A stretch of DNA of 59,794 nt, from contig JAUWMT010000013.1 in assembly GCA_030613025.1 (NCBI GenBank), positions 1 through 59,794 of the forward strand. The letters are read 5' to 3'. Below, one piece after another: positions 37,083 through 47,535 of this stretch. Positions within the stretch are counted from its first letter, which is position 1. Each line of letters starts with the position of its first letter. The notes below the pieces were generated by a model, which searched no databases, was not told where the DNA came from, and was given only the letters and a program-made list of their open reading frames with translations. Made by a program: the position numbers and the translations under genes. This DNA comes from Candidatus Cloacimonadota bacterium (lineage in GTDB: Bacteria; Cloacimonadota; Cloacimonadia; JGIOTU-2).

Positions 37083-38768
37083 TTATTTATAAATAGACTT
37101 TTTATAAAATTCCTTATTCATTCTTTTATCTTCCTCACTCACTCCATATTCTTCATCGTCAATCTCGCTGAAATTTACATAGAGATGATTTTTATCCAGA
37201 CATTCAAGCAAAAATCTCTTTTGATTCTCAATGGATAAATCAGTAAAATCTTTTGCATGCTCGTCAACCGTTTTTATGTCAACCTTATAACTCAAAAATG
37301 CTTTTTCTTTCATTGTTTTCCAAAGATTTTTTAATTCCTCTTTTGTTTTCGCCTTCTGTATTTTCTCAACAAAATTTTCATTCCATTTCATAAGTTCTAA
37401 ATAGACAAAATCACCGTCGCCTTTCCAGCCAACCTCTTTTGAAATACCAATTTGGTCGCCTTTAAGAGTTTTCTTTAACCTGCTAAATTGTTTATTTATT
37501 TGCACATCAATTTGTTCAACGGTGATCCATTGCCTTTTCAGTTTATGTGCTACTGACGCGGTGGTTCCTGTTCCACTGAAAAAATCTAATACAATATCCC
37601 CCTCTTTTGTATGGGCTTCTATTATTCTTTTAATTAGAGCCTCATTTTTTTGACCTTTGAAATTGCCGACTTTTTCCTTGCTAAAGCTTACGATAGCAAT
37701 TGAGTTTAATGGATCTAACTCATTACAGTTCCACGTATCTTCGTATGGATACCCCGCACCTTCCGGTTTTGAGCCATCTCTTCTAACATAATCTTTAGAA
37801 TATGGGATATATTTTTTGTAAAATTTAAGACTGTCTTTATTCTTAGAATAAAAAAGAATTGTATCATGGTTTCTTATCCAATTTTTGTCAGCAGTTTTGT
37901 AACCAGAAACCCACCCGATTCGCCATATTATTTCTCTTTGAAAATTTTCTCTCCCAAATATTTCGTCCATTAAAACTTTACAATAATGGACTTCATTGTA
38001 GTCTAATTGCACATAAATTGCTCCTTCTTTCGATAATAAATCTTTAGCTACTTCAAGTCTGTTCCGCATAAAAACTAACCAAGTTGAATGATTGAAGCTG
38101 TCGTTATACCTAAATGTGTCATCTATACCGCCGGTGTTGTACGGCGGGTCAATGTAAATTAGTTTTACTTTCCCGGCAAAGCGTTTTTTGAGAGAGTGGA
38201 GGGCTAAAAGGTTGTTACCCTTGATAATAAGATTGTCTTTAATATCACCATTTTCATCAGTTCTAAATTTATCTAATTTATGCTCGCAATTTTTATCAAT
38301 TCGTTTTGCATTGGTAAAAACTTTTGGGTCAAGCAGTCGGCTGATTTCATCTGACGCCAAAATTTCATTCCAGAAAATTTCATCTCGCTTTTGGTCTTCT
38401 TTTGTCATCCCGCCTTCCAAAACACAATCCTTATAAGGCCAGGAAAGCACAACCTCTTTTTTCCCACTGATAAACTCATCGCCAACAACCAGACCAATCT
38501 TGTTCTTAAAGGAAGTGTAAGAATCAGGTAAAAATTGCTTGTTGGAAACAAAGCGGAGAAATTTATCTTTATCAAAAATAAGCGTCCCTTCTACATCCAC
38601 AAAAAACACTTTTTTCATCTCTTTATCTGACAAAAGAAGTTTAATAAGGTTTTTATCTAACTTCAAAGCAATCTCAATAATTTTATTCTTCAAAAGCTCG
38701 CCTTCGCTAGTTAGTCGTTCATCTTTTTGAAGTATGGTTTTTAAGCTATATAATAGGTTAGTTCTCAT
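37083..38768 (-). CDS. mod: Type III DNA methyltransferase Mod subunit
   Basis: A 561-residue N6-adenine (beta-class) methyltransferase: catalytic DPPY in YIDPPYNTGGIDD (about residue 208) precedes the SAM-binding FFSGTGTTASVAHKLKRQW (about 396), with a target-recognition region of about 190 residues between. GGAGGTG lies before the ATG. It methylates the host site and guides Res. First gene of the operon; a hairpin-rich attC-like site (38793-38897) lies immediately upstream. Confidence 0.93.
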   Translation of the reverse strand: MRTNLLYSLKTILQKDERLTSEGELLKNKIIEIALKLDKNLIKLLLSDKEMKKVFFVDVEGTLIFDKDKFLRFVSNKQFLPDSYTSFKNKIGLVVGDEFISGKKEVVLSWPYKDCVLEGGMTKEDQKRDEIFWNEILASDEISRLLDPKVFTNAKRIDKNCEHKLDKFRTDENGDIKDNLIIKGNNLLALHSLKKRFAGKVKLIYIDPPYNTGGIDDTFRYNDSFNHSTWLVFMRNRLEVAKDLLSKEGAIYVQLDYNEVHYCKVLMDEIFGRENFQREIIWRIGWVSGYKTADKNWIRNHDTILFYSKNKDSLKFYKKYIPYSKDYVRRDGSKPEGAGYPYEDTWNCNELDPLNSIAIVSFSKEKVGNFKGQKNEALIKRIIEAHTKEGDIVLDFFSGTGTTASVAHKLKRQWITVEQIDVQINKQFSRLKKTLKGDQIGISKEVGWKGDGDFVYLELMKWNENFVEKIQKAKTKEELKNLWKTMKEKAFLSYKVDIKTVDEHAKDFTDLSIENQKRFLLECLDKNHLYVNFSEIDDEEYGVSEEDKRMNKEFYKKSIYK

Positions 38769-38792
38769 TTTTCACACCTCCATTTTAATATC

Positions 38793-38897
38793 AAGCACGG
38801 CATTTCGTATAACGGTTTTGGTATATCTGAAGTTTTTGCAAGGCAAAAATTTGGGCGAACGAAGTAAGCCGTATAGCGCGTGTTAGGCGACGTGCTT
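38793..38897. other. Attachment-site-like hairpin at left edge of the protease cassette
   Basis: Outer arms AAGCACG and CGTGCTT are exact inverse complements. Nested inside are CGTATAACGG versus CCGTATA and a perfect TTTTTGC/GCAAAAA hairpin. The right end contains GTTAGGC in the sequence TGTTAGGCGACGTGCTT; a matching TTAGGCGACATGCTT is found in inverse orientation at 40117-40103. The layout resembles an integron attC or related cassette junction, but there is no exact inverse GCCTAAC on the left, so the assignment is tentative. Confidence 0.4.
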
Positions 38898-38898
38898 C

Positions 38899-39132
38899 TC
38901 ATCTTACCAACTTAATTATTTCTTCCCAGCTACTAGTTTCTTCTTGGTGAGTTCTTGATGTTATAAGTTTTGTTTTGAACTTAGCTCTTAAATACTTAGC
39001 TATCAGTTCGGCATCTCTGACATTATCTAAAAGAGGGATTGCTTCTATGTCCTTTATGGATATTTCTTCCTTATATAACAACAATGCTTCAGCCATCTTC
39101 AATGCTATTGTTTCTTTCTCTAAAGTTCTCAT
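38899..39132 (-). CDS. Small 77-residue protein coupled to the SDH protease
   Basis: Unrecognised 77-residue charged, mostly helical protein (MAEALLLYKEEISIKDIEAI). The start codon overlaps the protease stop (ATGA) and is preceded by AGGAGG at the end of the protease gene, so translation is coupled. The layout suggests an adaptor, regulator or antidote, but this is speculation. Confidence 0.7.
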   Translation of the reverse strand: MRTLEKETIALKMAEALLLYKEEISIKDIEAIPLLDNVRDAELIAKYLRAKFKTKLITSRTHQEETSSWEEIIKLVR

Positions 39133-40070
39133 TTTCGTAAATCCTCCTGTTGATGTTCTTTGATTTTAGATTTTTTTTTATCTAAAATCTCTGTTGGTAA
39201 TTTTTCTATTGTTTTCATAACATAAGCCTCGTTTTTTTTACGATATAGTTCGCCTTTTTGTTTTATTAATTCATGTAAATCACATACAAAGTTTAAAAGT
39301 TTTCCTTCGAGTTCTTGAACATTAAGTCCAATTTTTTTAGCCTCGATTATATTTATGCAAAATCCGTGATTAGCAAATTCCTTTGTAAGTTTTTTCGCAA
39401 TTTCTTCTGGTGTAGCTCCTAACCTTTTCGTTTTCTCCATTCGCTCTTTTAACAATCTTACAAGATATTGTTCAGCAATTTCATGAGATTTAACAAAGCT
39501 TCCTAATGTTAAAGGAAATTGTAAACGCTTTAGTAAACCTTCTGCCAAATCTTTATTTCCATTCTTGAACTCATTTCGAATCATTTCTAAGGTTGTTTGA
39601 ATATGAAGAGGTGAAAACTGTTCAAACCGTTCTTCTATAGGATTTATCTGTGTTATTTGTGGATCTAAGGGACCTAACTCTGCTATGGGACTCATCAAAA
39701 TTTCCTCACCAGCACAAACAATAAGAGTAGCCGCACTTTTCGCCCACCGGGGAACAATAAAAGTAAGTTTCTTATTCCCATACCTTTGGAACAAACAAGC
39801 TAAGTTGTAAGCTGCATCTATATCTCCACCGGGTGAATTCACAATTACATCTATTTCACCATTTATATCGCCATATTGTCCTCTCAAATCTTTATAAACT
39901 TCGTCTACAACAGATGAAGTAATAGGACTATCCAATATGAAACAGTGCCTATTTCTTTCCTTCTCTATTGTTTTGACCATCTCATCTATTTTTTTGTTTA
40001 TATGTTTTATCTGTGCATCAATTGGATTATGCACATCCTTTTTTGTTCTTTCTTCTTTCTTTTTATCCAT
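39129..40070 (-). CDS. SDH/SppA-like serine protease with Clp fold
   Basis: A 313-residue protein, read from the ATG at 40070 because GAGGT lies 7 bases before it; an upstream ATG at 40088 adds six residues. The Clp-fold crotonase signature is clear: IDVIVNSPGGDIDAAYNLA (oxyanion region), then PRWAKSAATLIVCAGEEILM with the likely nucleophilic Ser, matching the 'serine dehydrogenase proteinase' (SDH_sah) family. No signal peptide, so it is probably cytosolic or membrane-associated. It forms a two-gene cassette with the 77-residue protein, bounded by inverted repeats, beside the type III R-M genes. Confidence 0.83.
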   Translation of the reverse strand: MDKKKEERTKKDVHNPIDAQIKHINKKIDEMVKTIEKERNRHCFILDSPITSSVVDEVYKDLRGQYGDINGEIDVIVNSPGGDIDAAYNLACLFQRYGNKKLTFIVPRWAKSAATLIVCAGEEILMSPIAELGPLDPQITQINPIEERFEQFSPLHIQTTLEMIRNEFKNGNKDLAEGLLKRLQFPLTLGSFVKSHEIAEQYLVRLLKERMEKTKRLGATPEEIAKKLTKEFANHGFCINIIEAKKIGLNVQELEGKLLNFVCDLHELIKQKGELYRKKNEAYVMKTIEKLPTEILDKKKSKIKEHQQEDLRK

Positions 40071-40101
40071 AATTTTTACCTCTATCATTTTGTTTTTCTC
40101 T

Positions 40102-40160
40102 TAAAGCATGTCGCCTAATGTTTGTGTCCTCGCATATCTATTGCGTACACACAACCATAT
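40102..40160. other. Attachment-site-like hairpin at right edge of the protease cassette
   Basis: The plus strand reads AAGCATGTCGCCTAATG, the inverse complement of TTAGGCGACATGCTT. Beyond it ATGTTTGTGT pairs with ACACAACCAT (one mismatch) and CGCA with TGCG, inside outer GCC...GGC, an imperfect hairpin of about 53 bases. It mirrors the left boundary in orientation. Further out at about 40170 is a CGCAATATTGCG palindrome. The spacer up to the kinase (40161-40462) has no gene but does hold a GTCTGGGCGTA palindrome (about 40400-40455). Confidence 0.4.
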
Positions 40161-40399
40161 CTGGCGGTATCCGCGCAATATTGCGTGGATTTTGCTTTTA
40201 GTTTCTTTCATAAAATTTTTCCATATTACAACATCTATTTCCGCTTATTATCATTATTAAAAACAGCATTCGCTTCAATGCTTAGTCTTTTTATTTTATT
40301 CCCTTCCTTTGTTGTCAATTTAATTAAAAAAATTGAAACTTGAGACATGCCTGCTGCACCATAATCCTTTTGATGAAGGCGGATCACTCTTCTCTCTCT

Positions 40400-40455
40400 T
40401 GTCACGCCGTCCTGTCTGGGCGTAGCGTAGCGAAGACTGAAATGCAATGAAGGCG
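40400..40455. repeat. Palindromic repeat of the GTCTGGGCGTA family, copy 2
   Basis: Reads CGCCGTCCTGTCTGGGCGTAGCG followed by TAGCGAAGACTGAA. Here the CCGCCAGCTGGCGG tip of copy 1 is replaced by GCGTAGCGTAGCG. Confidence 0.55.
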
Positions 40456-40462
40456 GATAGCT

Positions 40463-42160
40463 CTACGCTTCACTTTCCTTCGGTATTTCCACTATAAAAC
40501 TCGTTCCATTTTTCCTGTCTAATGATAATGTCCCTTGAAGTTGTGCCATCAGCATTTCAACAAGTGATAATCCAAGCGTATCAGGATTATGTATGTCTAT
40601 ATCTTCCGGCATACCGATCCCATCATCTGAAATTTTTATTACAATATGTTTTTCTGTTTCTTTTAATTCAATATGAATGTTCCCCGATTCTCTTCCCTCA
40701 AACGCATGTTTTACAGAATTAGTTATGATCTCATTCAATATCAAACCAAGTCTGTCTAAGATTTCAATACTAATTGCGAATTCTTCCAAAGAATATCTGA
40801 TCTTTACTTTATCATGAATATCATAATTATGTTTTAGCTGCTCTGCAAGTGATTCAATATATTTTACAATACTCACTTCAGACATATATTCCGAACCTAA
40901 TAATAATTCATAAGCTTTTGCCATTGCCAGTATTCTATCCTGGCTTGCTGCAAATCCCTTTATTGCATCTTCTTTTGTTGTTATTTCGTTTTCCTGAAGC
41001 ATAAGGAGACCTGATATTACCTGCAAATTATTCTTTACCCTGTGGTGTATCTCTCTCAACAATAATTCTTTTTCTTTTAGGTCTCTCCTGATCTGCTCAT
41101 CCGCTTGTTTATGCTTGATGGCAAGAGCAATTTCTTCGGAAATAAAAGTTAATATTTCAATATCCTTTTCAGTATAAAGGTTTGGATCATCATAGCTTTG
41201 AACCACAATTACACCAATTACTTGTTTTTCAACTTTTAGGGGAACACCCAGCCAAATCGCAGATGGGTTTTCAATGACTTCAATTTTGTCTTGTTTGGCT
41301 AATTTTTGTTGTAATTGTCTATTAGCATATAAAGGTTTCCCTGTTTTTATCACCAGGGCAGTAAGCGTTTCACCCGCCGGGAAAGATACAAAATCATCGC
41401 TTTCATCAACATCAAAAGGAAGTGAGATCATATCAGTTTTTTCATTGTATAAAGCAACATCGAAATTTGTAGTATCGATTACATTTCCCGAGAATTCTCT
41501 TATTTTAATGAAGAGTTCGTGCAAATTATCAACTTTATTCAAAGCATCGGAAATGTTATATAATGTTCTTTGGATGTTCTCTGCCTGCTTGCGCTCAGTA
41601 ATATCGTTGATGAGTAGAACTGCGCCATTAAATTTGTTATTTTCAAACATGGGAACACCTTTTAGCGTGATAAAAGTTTTTTTCCCGTAAACAGAAATAA
41701 AAAGATTTTCTATTGCAATTTCCTTCCCCTTCATAAGATTATTGAAGATAGAAGAAACCCCAATATTTTTTACTGAAGAAAGTTCTCTTATATCCATTCC
41801 CAAAGCTTTTGATTCTTCACCGGGAGGAATTCCTAAAATCCTTTTCATTTCAGGATTTTCATAATTTATCTTGAGTTTTGCATCCAACCTTATTATTCCT
41901 GCTGGAGAATTTTCTACTATCCCCTCATTGAACTTGTATAGTTGTTTGTAAGATTCTTCAGATTTTGATAATTGTTTTGTTCTTTCTTCAACCATTTTCT
42001 CAAGATCTTCTGAGTACTCTTTTATTTTCTCCTCAGATTGCCTTAGAAGAATACTGTTTAACTTCAGTTTAATAATAAGATATATGGTTGTTAAAATAAA
42101 CAACCCAATAAAAATAGACGATATTATTACGAATATCTGTATCTGATTTTCCGTATACAT
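40463..42160 (-). CDS. PAS-GAF sensor histidine kinase (HisKA_2 type)
   Basis: About 565 residues. ATG at 42160 has GGAAG upstream. A TM helix at residues 5-27 is followed by a coiled coil (EEKIKEYSEDLEKMVEERTKQ), a PAS domain (about 75-190), a GAF domain (about 200-340), the phosphoacceptor REIHHRVKNNLQVISGLLML (His near 370) and an HATPase with NSVKHAFEG and DDGIGMP. It should autophosphorylate and signal to a response regulator, but none is in the window. It overlaps the 7TM gene by 34 bases, so the two are coupled; the small secreted protein gene is upstream. Confidence 0.87.
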   Translation of the reverse strand: MYTENQIQIFVIISSIFIGLFILTTIYLIIKLKLNSILLRQSEEKIKEYSEDLEKMVEERTKQLSKSEESYKQLYKFNEGIVENSPAGIIRLDAKLKINYENPEMKRILGIPPGEESKALGMDIRELSSVKNIGVSSIFNNLMKGKEIAIENLFISVYGKKTFITLKGVPMFENNKFNGAVLLINDITERKQAENIQRTLYNISDALNKVDNLHELFIKIREFSGNVIDTTNFDVALYNEKTDMISLPFDVDESDDFVSFPAGETLTALVIKTGKPLYANRQLQQKLAKQDKIEVIENPSAIWLGVPLKVEKQVIGVIVVQSYDDPNLYTEKDIEILTFISEEIALAIKHKQADEQIRRDLKEKELLLREIHHRVKNNLQVISGLLMLQENEITTKEDAIKGFAASQDRILAMAKAYELLLGSEYMSEVSIVKYIESLAEQLKHNYDIHDKVKIRYSLEEFAISIEILDRLGLILNEIITNSVKHAFEGRESGNIHIELKETEKHIVIKISDDGIGMPEDIDIHNPDTLGLSLVEMLMAQLQGTLSLDRKNGTSFIVEIPKESEA

Positions 42161-42765
42161 ACTATACTTCCTATCCAATAAATGAATCCAATTAAAGTTG
42201 CATTTTTACAAAATGACCAGTATTTCAAAAAATCAAAAGTCATGATATTACTGGCTAATATCTGTAGGATAAAGTACAAAACAAAGCCCGAAAAAATAAA
42301 AATTGTTTCAATGTTTTCAACGAATGATTTTTTTAATAGAATATACCTCAAAATTAAGACGGAACTAGTCAATAGAATTAATGAGTTGAAAAAATCAACA
42401 ATGTTTACCGGTTGATAATTACTATATTTAAAAGACAGAATTGCAGCTAAAGTGGTTGGCAGGGCAGGAATTATAATCTCTAACCAGACATAATTCCACC
42501 CTGCCAATTTAAAGAGAATGGTCAGTACAAAATACAATTGATAGATACTAATAATAGTCCAGAAAAAAAGATAGACTCTTCCAGAATTTTCAGTTACGAT
42601 CATAAGGATATTCCAGACAGTGAAAAGAGCAAGATAATTCACAAAGTATTTAACAGCATCTCTATTTAATCCAGTGATTTTACTTTTTTTATAAAGATAA
42701 AACCAGAATGCCAAAGTCAGAACACGAAGTATTCCTAAATGATGAAATATAATGAAGTCTATCAT
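42127..42765 (-). CDS. Seven-TM membrane protein coupled to histidine kinase
   Basis: A 212-residue protein with about seven hydrophobic helices. Not recognised as a named family, but its size and topology recall 7TM sensor modules or AgrB-like peptide processors; it lacks the His and Cys protease pattern of AgrB, so processing is not supported. Its 3' end overlaps the kinase start by 34 bases, and the secreted small protein ends 23 bases upstream, a compact three-gene unit. Confidence 0.75.
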   Translation of the reverse strand: MIDFIIFHHLGILRVLTLAFWFYLYKKSKITGLNRDAVKYFVNYLALFTVWNILMIVTENSGRVYLFFWTIISIYQLYFVLTILFKLAGWNYVWLEIIIPALPTTLAAILSFKYSNYQPVNIVDFFNSLILLTSSVLILRYILLKKSFVENIETIFIFSGFVLYFILQILASNIMTFDFLKYWSFCKNATLIGFIYWIGSIVCIRKIRYRYS

Positions 42766-42788
42766 AATGTTGGACTAACTTTTATTCC

Positions 42789-43097
42789 TCAATCTCCTAA
42801 TCCTGTTGGTTTTAAGGGTTTTGGCTTATAATCACCCATTCCACTACATAGCAAAATAGCGTCGTTGTTATCCTCAGCTGGAACAAACTTTGTAGTCTTT
42901 AATGGTTTTGGTGTATAATCGCCTTGTGCAAAACATTCAACATTTGTATCATAACTTTGAACAGTAAGGGAAGATTTCATCCTATCCTGTGGAATAATAC
43001 ACCATACACTTAATGCCGACAGAAAAAGAACAATTGCAATCATCACTAATACATACTTTTGGGGAGCAACTTTTTTCTTTTCACTTTTTTTTAACAT
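42789..43097 (-). CDS. Small exported protein with tandem Cys-GDY-PKPLK repeat, candidate peptide signal
   Basis: A 102-residue protein with a basic N-terminus, a TM/signal helix at residues 16-35, and two copies of CxxxGDYxPKPLKxT (C55...T69 and C84...T98) exactly 29 residues apart; the second is followed by GLGD at the C-terminus. AGAGGT precedes the ATG. The repeat suggests several processed peptides per precursor. Genes for a 7TM protein and a histidine kinase follow on the same strand, so a signalling role is plausible, but no homologue is recognised by me. Confidence 0.65.
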   Translation of the reverse strand: MLKKSEKKKVAPQKYVLVMIAIVLFLSALSVWCIIPQDRMKSSLTVQSYDTNVECFAQGDYTPKPLKTTKFVPAEDNNDAILLCSGMGDYKPKPLKPTGLGD

Positions 43098-43672
43098 CTT
43101 TTTTACCTCTTGTTTTTTGTTTGGTTAACTTAATTACTTACCTAATTTTGACATTAACTTTTTTTACTCATGAAGGAACGAGTCAAATTGCATTTTTCTC
43201 TATTCCATTCAAGAGAAGCTACTCTTTATTTATCCGCCGTACAAATCTTCCGCCAGCCCGTTCACCGTAGCCCTGTAGAATTTCGGGGCGATGTGAACTA
43301 ACGGTTGAAACAAAATTCTTTGTGACTCTACCTGTATGGTGAAATGTTTTTACTTTTTTCGTCAGGGTACCCTTTCGTTAATTATTATAGAAGGTCTCTG
43401 TTTGCTCCACGAAATCTTTTTTTGTTATTTCACAGAGTTTTTTCTACGATTCATATCTTGACTATTTCATAGGAGCAACACCTTTAAGAATAATAGAATA
43501 CATCTGTAAATAAACAAAAGTGCTGTCAAGAATATTATTCAGATTAAAACATACATATCCCCAAAATTTTTCATAATAGTAACACTTTAAGATAAACTCA
43601 CAAATTATTTATACTAATTCATAAACAATAAAGCATAGACATAATAGCTGAAAATACGGTCACGCTGAGGTT

Positions 43673-43712
43673 CCCCGTCACGGCGTCCTGTCTGGGCGTA
43701 TCCGCCAGCTGG
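43673..43712. repeat. Palindromic repeat of the GTCTGGGCGTA family, copy 3
   Basis: CACGGCGTCCTGTCTGGGCG runs into TATCCGCCAGCTGGTG, same orientation as copy 2 and keeping part of the CCGCCAGCTGGCGG tip. Confidence 0.55.
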
Positions 43713-43725
43713 TGTATCAGGGTGG

Positions 43726-43827
43726 CAACAGCATTATGACAGTATATGCACACAACCTGGAAAATCTTGTACATAAGGATGATAAAGTAAAAAAGGGAGA
43801 AATTATCGGGAAAGTTGGTTTGACCGG
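43726..43827 (+). pseudogene. M23 peptidase gene fragment
   Basis: 102 bases align without gaps to 32649-32750 in the LysM-M23 gene with seven mismatches. In frame it reads NSIMTVYAHNLENLVHKDDK followed by VKKGEIIGKVGLTG, part of the catalytic fold but lacking start, LysM repeats and metal ligands. Most differences are synonymous. It is bracketed by two palindromic repeats. Confidence 0.8.
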
Positions 43828-43857
43828 AATCGGATAAACCGGAAAAGATTTAACCAC

Positions 43858-43920
43858 CCGTCTTCGTTCCACTTCAGTCTTCACTACGTTACGCCCCGAC
43901 AAGACGCCGAGGCAGGCGAA
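43858..43920. repeat. Palindromic repeat of the GTCTGGGCGTA family, copy 4
   Basis: CCGTCTTCGTTCCACTTCAG, TCTTCACTACGTTACGCCC and GACAAGACGCCGAGGCAGG: same orientation as copy 1, with the tip replaced by GTTACG-type sequence. It closes the right side of the M23 fragment. Confidence 0.5.
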
Positions 43921-44074
43921 ATCGCACGAATGAAAAAGCCTTGGCAGGTTAAAATCACGAAAATTGGTTTAAGAATAATATTCTATAAAGTTTCATTTAA
44001 TTTTTTCGTGGTCTATCGTGGTTTAAAATATTATACTTTAAACAACTATATGTGCTTTTCCAAACGTGATTAAG

Positions 44075-44836
44075 TTAACGCTTTTTATTGATAATATCTT
44101 CAATTATTGTTATGTCTTTGGGTAGATCTACTTCAGGTGAATCATACTTGGTTACTATTACTTTTATTTTATACCCTTGTTCCAAAACTCTTAATTGTTC
44201 AAGTTTTTCAATTTTTTCAAGTTTGCCTGCAGGCATATTCCTGAATTTTTGCAGGAATGAATATGTATATGCATAGAATCCGAGATGTTTGTAATAATGA
44301 ACATTTTCTTTTTGCTCTTGATCAAATGGAATCGTTGATCTGGAAAAATATAGAGCATACCCATTATTATCAATAACGACCTTTACATCTTTTGGGTCAA
44401 TGATCTCTTTTTCTTTGATGATCTTGAAAGCAAGAGTGCTCATTTCAATGTCCGGCTCATCAATAAAAGGTCTCACCAGTTCGTCGAGGCATTCGGGATG
44501 CATCAGGGGCTGATCACCCTGCACATTTACGATCACATCATTTTCATCGAGTCCCAGTATCTCGGCAGCTTCTGCAACTCTATCTGTCCCGGACCTGCAT
44601 TCATCCGATGTCATAACAACTTCACCACCAAATTTTTTAACAACTTCAAATATTTTCTGACTGTCAGTTGCAACGATAATTCTATTGATATTTTTTACCG
44701 ATCTTGCTCGTTCATAAACCATTTGGATCATTGGTTTGCCGCAAATTAAGGCAAGGGGTTTTCCCTGAAATCGGGAAGAATCAAATCTCGAAGGTATTAT
44801 AGCAGTTATTTTCATTTTTCTTTTAATTATATTCAT
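44075..44836 (-). CDS. kdsB: CMP-Kdo/Kdo8N synthetase
   Basis: A 253-residue nucleotidyltransferase: IIPSRFDSSRFQGKPL near residue 14, VATDSQKIFEVV near 55, and VNVQGDQPL near 100 are KdsB signatures (CTP-binding and catalysis). It activates Kdo or 8-amino-Kdo as a CMP-sugar for lipid A core assembly. The first ATG at 44836 is kept because GAGGT lies 6 bases upstream. It is the downstream gene of kdnA-kdnB, which implies the amino sugar is its substrate. The gap to kdnB (118 bases) contains a CCCCTTC/GAAGGGG hairpin. Confidence 0.93.
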   Translation of the reverse strand: MNIIKRKMKITAIIPSRFDSSRFQGKPLALICGKPMIQMVYERARSVKNINRIIVATDSQKIFEVVKKFGGEVVMTSDECRSGTDRVAEAAEILGLDENDVIVNVQGDQPLMHPECLDELVRPFIDEPDIEMSTLAFKIIKEKEIIDPKDVKVVIDNNGYALYFSRSTIPFDQEQKENVHYYKHLGFYAYTYSFLQKFRNMPAGKLEKIEKLEQLRVLEQGYKIKVIVTKYDSPEVDLPKDITIIEDIINKKR

Positions 44837-44954
44837 TGTTTTACCTCATCCCCTAACCCCTTCTCCTAAAAAGCGAAGGGGAATTTTTTGTCACCCTCTC
44901 CACGATATGCGATGTAGGAAAATGGACTATGCGGGTAAACATTATTTTAAAGAA

Positions 44955-47219
<2,265 letters not shown>

Positions 47220-47244
47220 TTAGCTTATTATTTACTGAATTATG

Positions 47245-47387
47245 CTTTACCAAGCTGGGGACAGTGAAATAAGTAGATTTCACGTCCTGAAGGCTTGGTA
47301 AAGAGGACATGTCAGTCTGCTGGCTGATGGTAAATAGCAGGGTGTGGTTCTCTTTACTAAAGTAATTAGGAGAGACTGACAGATGTC
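47245..47387. ncRNA. Highly structured intergenic region, possible ncRNA
   Basis: Two long stems: (i) 47245-47303, CTTTACCAAGC with GCTTGGTAAAG, inner GGAC/GTCC and GTGAAAT/ATTTCAC; (ii) 47306-47387, GACATGTCAGTCT with AGACTGACAGATGTC, one small bulge, around inner TTACT/AGTAA. About 85 percent of the bases can pair. There is no clear strand (no T-run), no coding, and it does not match SRP, RNase P, tmRNA or a riboswitch that I know. Candidate RNA or mobile-element remnant between kdnA and groES. Confidence 0.45.
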
Positions 47388-47535
47388 GTGTGCAGTATGA
47401 AAAACGATCGACCTTTCAGTCAAGAAAACTAAATGAAAAGCATATAGCAACAACACTATCAAATAATTCGAAATATGATATTTTAGCAATCAAATGCCAA
47501 AACTGCTAATATTTCACATTCTTTCAAAAAAAATC

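Larger units (their letters stand above)
43098..44074. other. 977-base gene-free region with hairpins, palindromes and an M23 fragment
   Basis: Contains a hairpin GTTCAC...GTGAAC with inner GCCC...GGGC (43259-43302), palindromic repeat copies at 43673-43712 and 43858-43920, and between them the M23 fragment (43726-43827). At 44009-44020 there is TCGTGGTCTATCGTGG, a common intergenic sequence type. No coding potential of note was found. Confidence 0.6.

Noticed and set aside
38793-38897. Definite integron attC site
   Set aside because: The right core GTTAGGC has no matching inverse core on the left, the two boundaries are inverted rather than direct, and no integrase is present; kept only as attC-like.
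42127-42765. AgrB-type peptide-processing protein
   Set aside because: Topology is similar but no catalytic His/Cys pair in the expected arrangement is visible.
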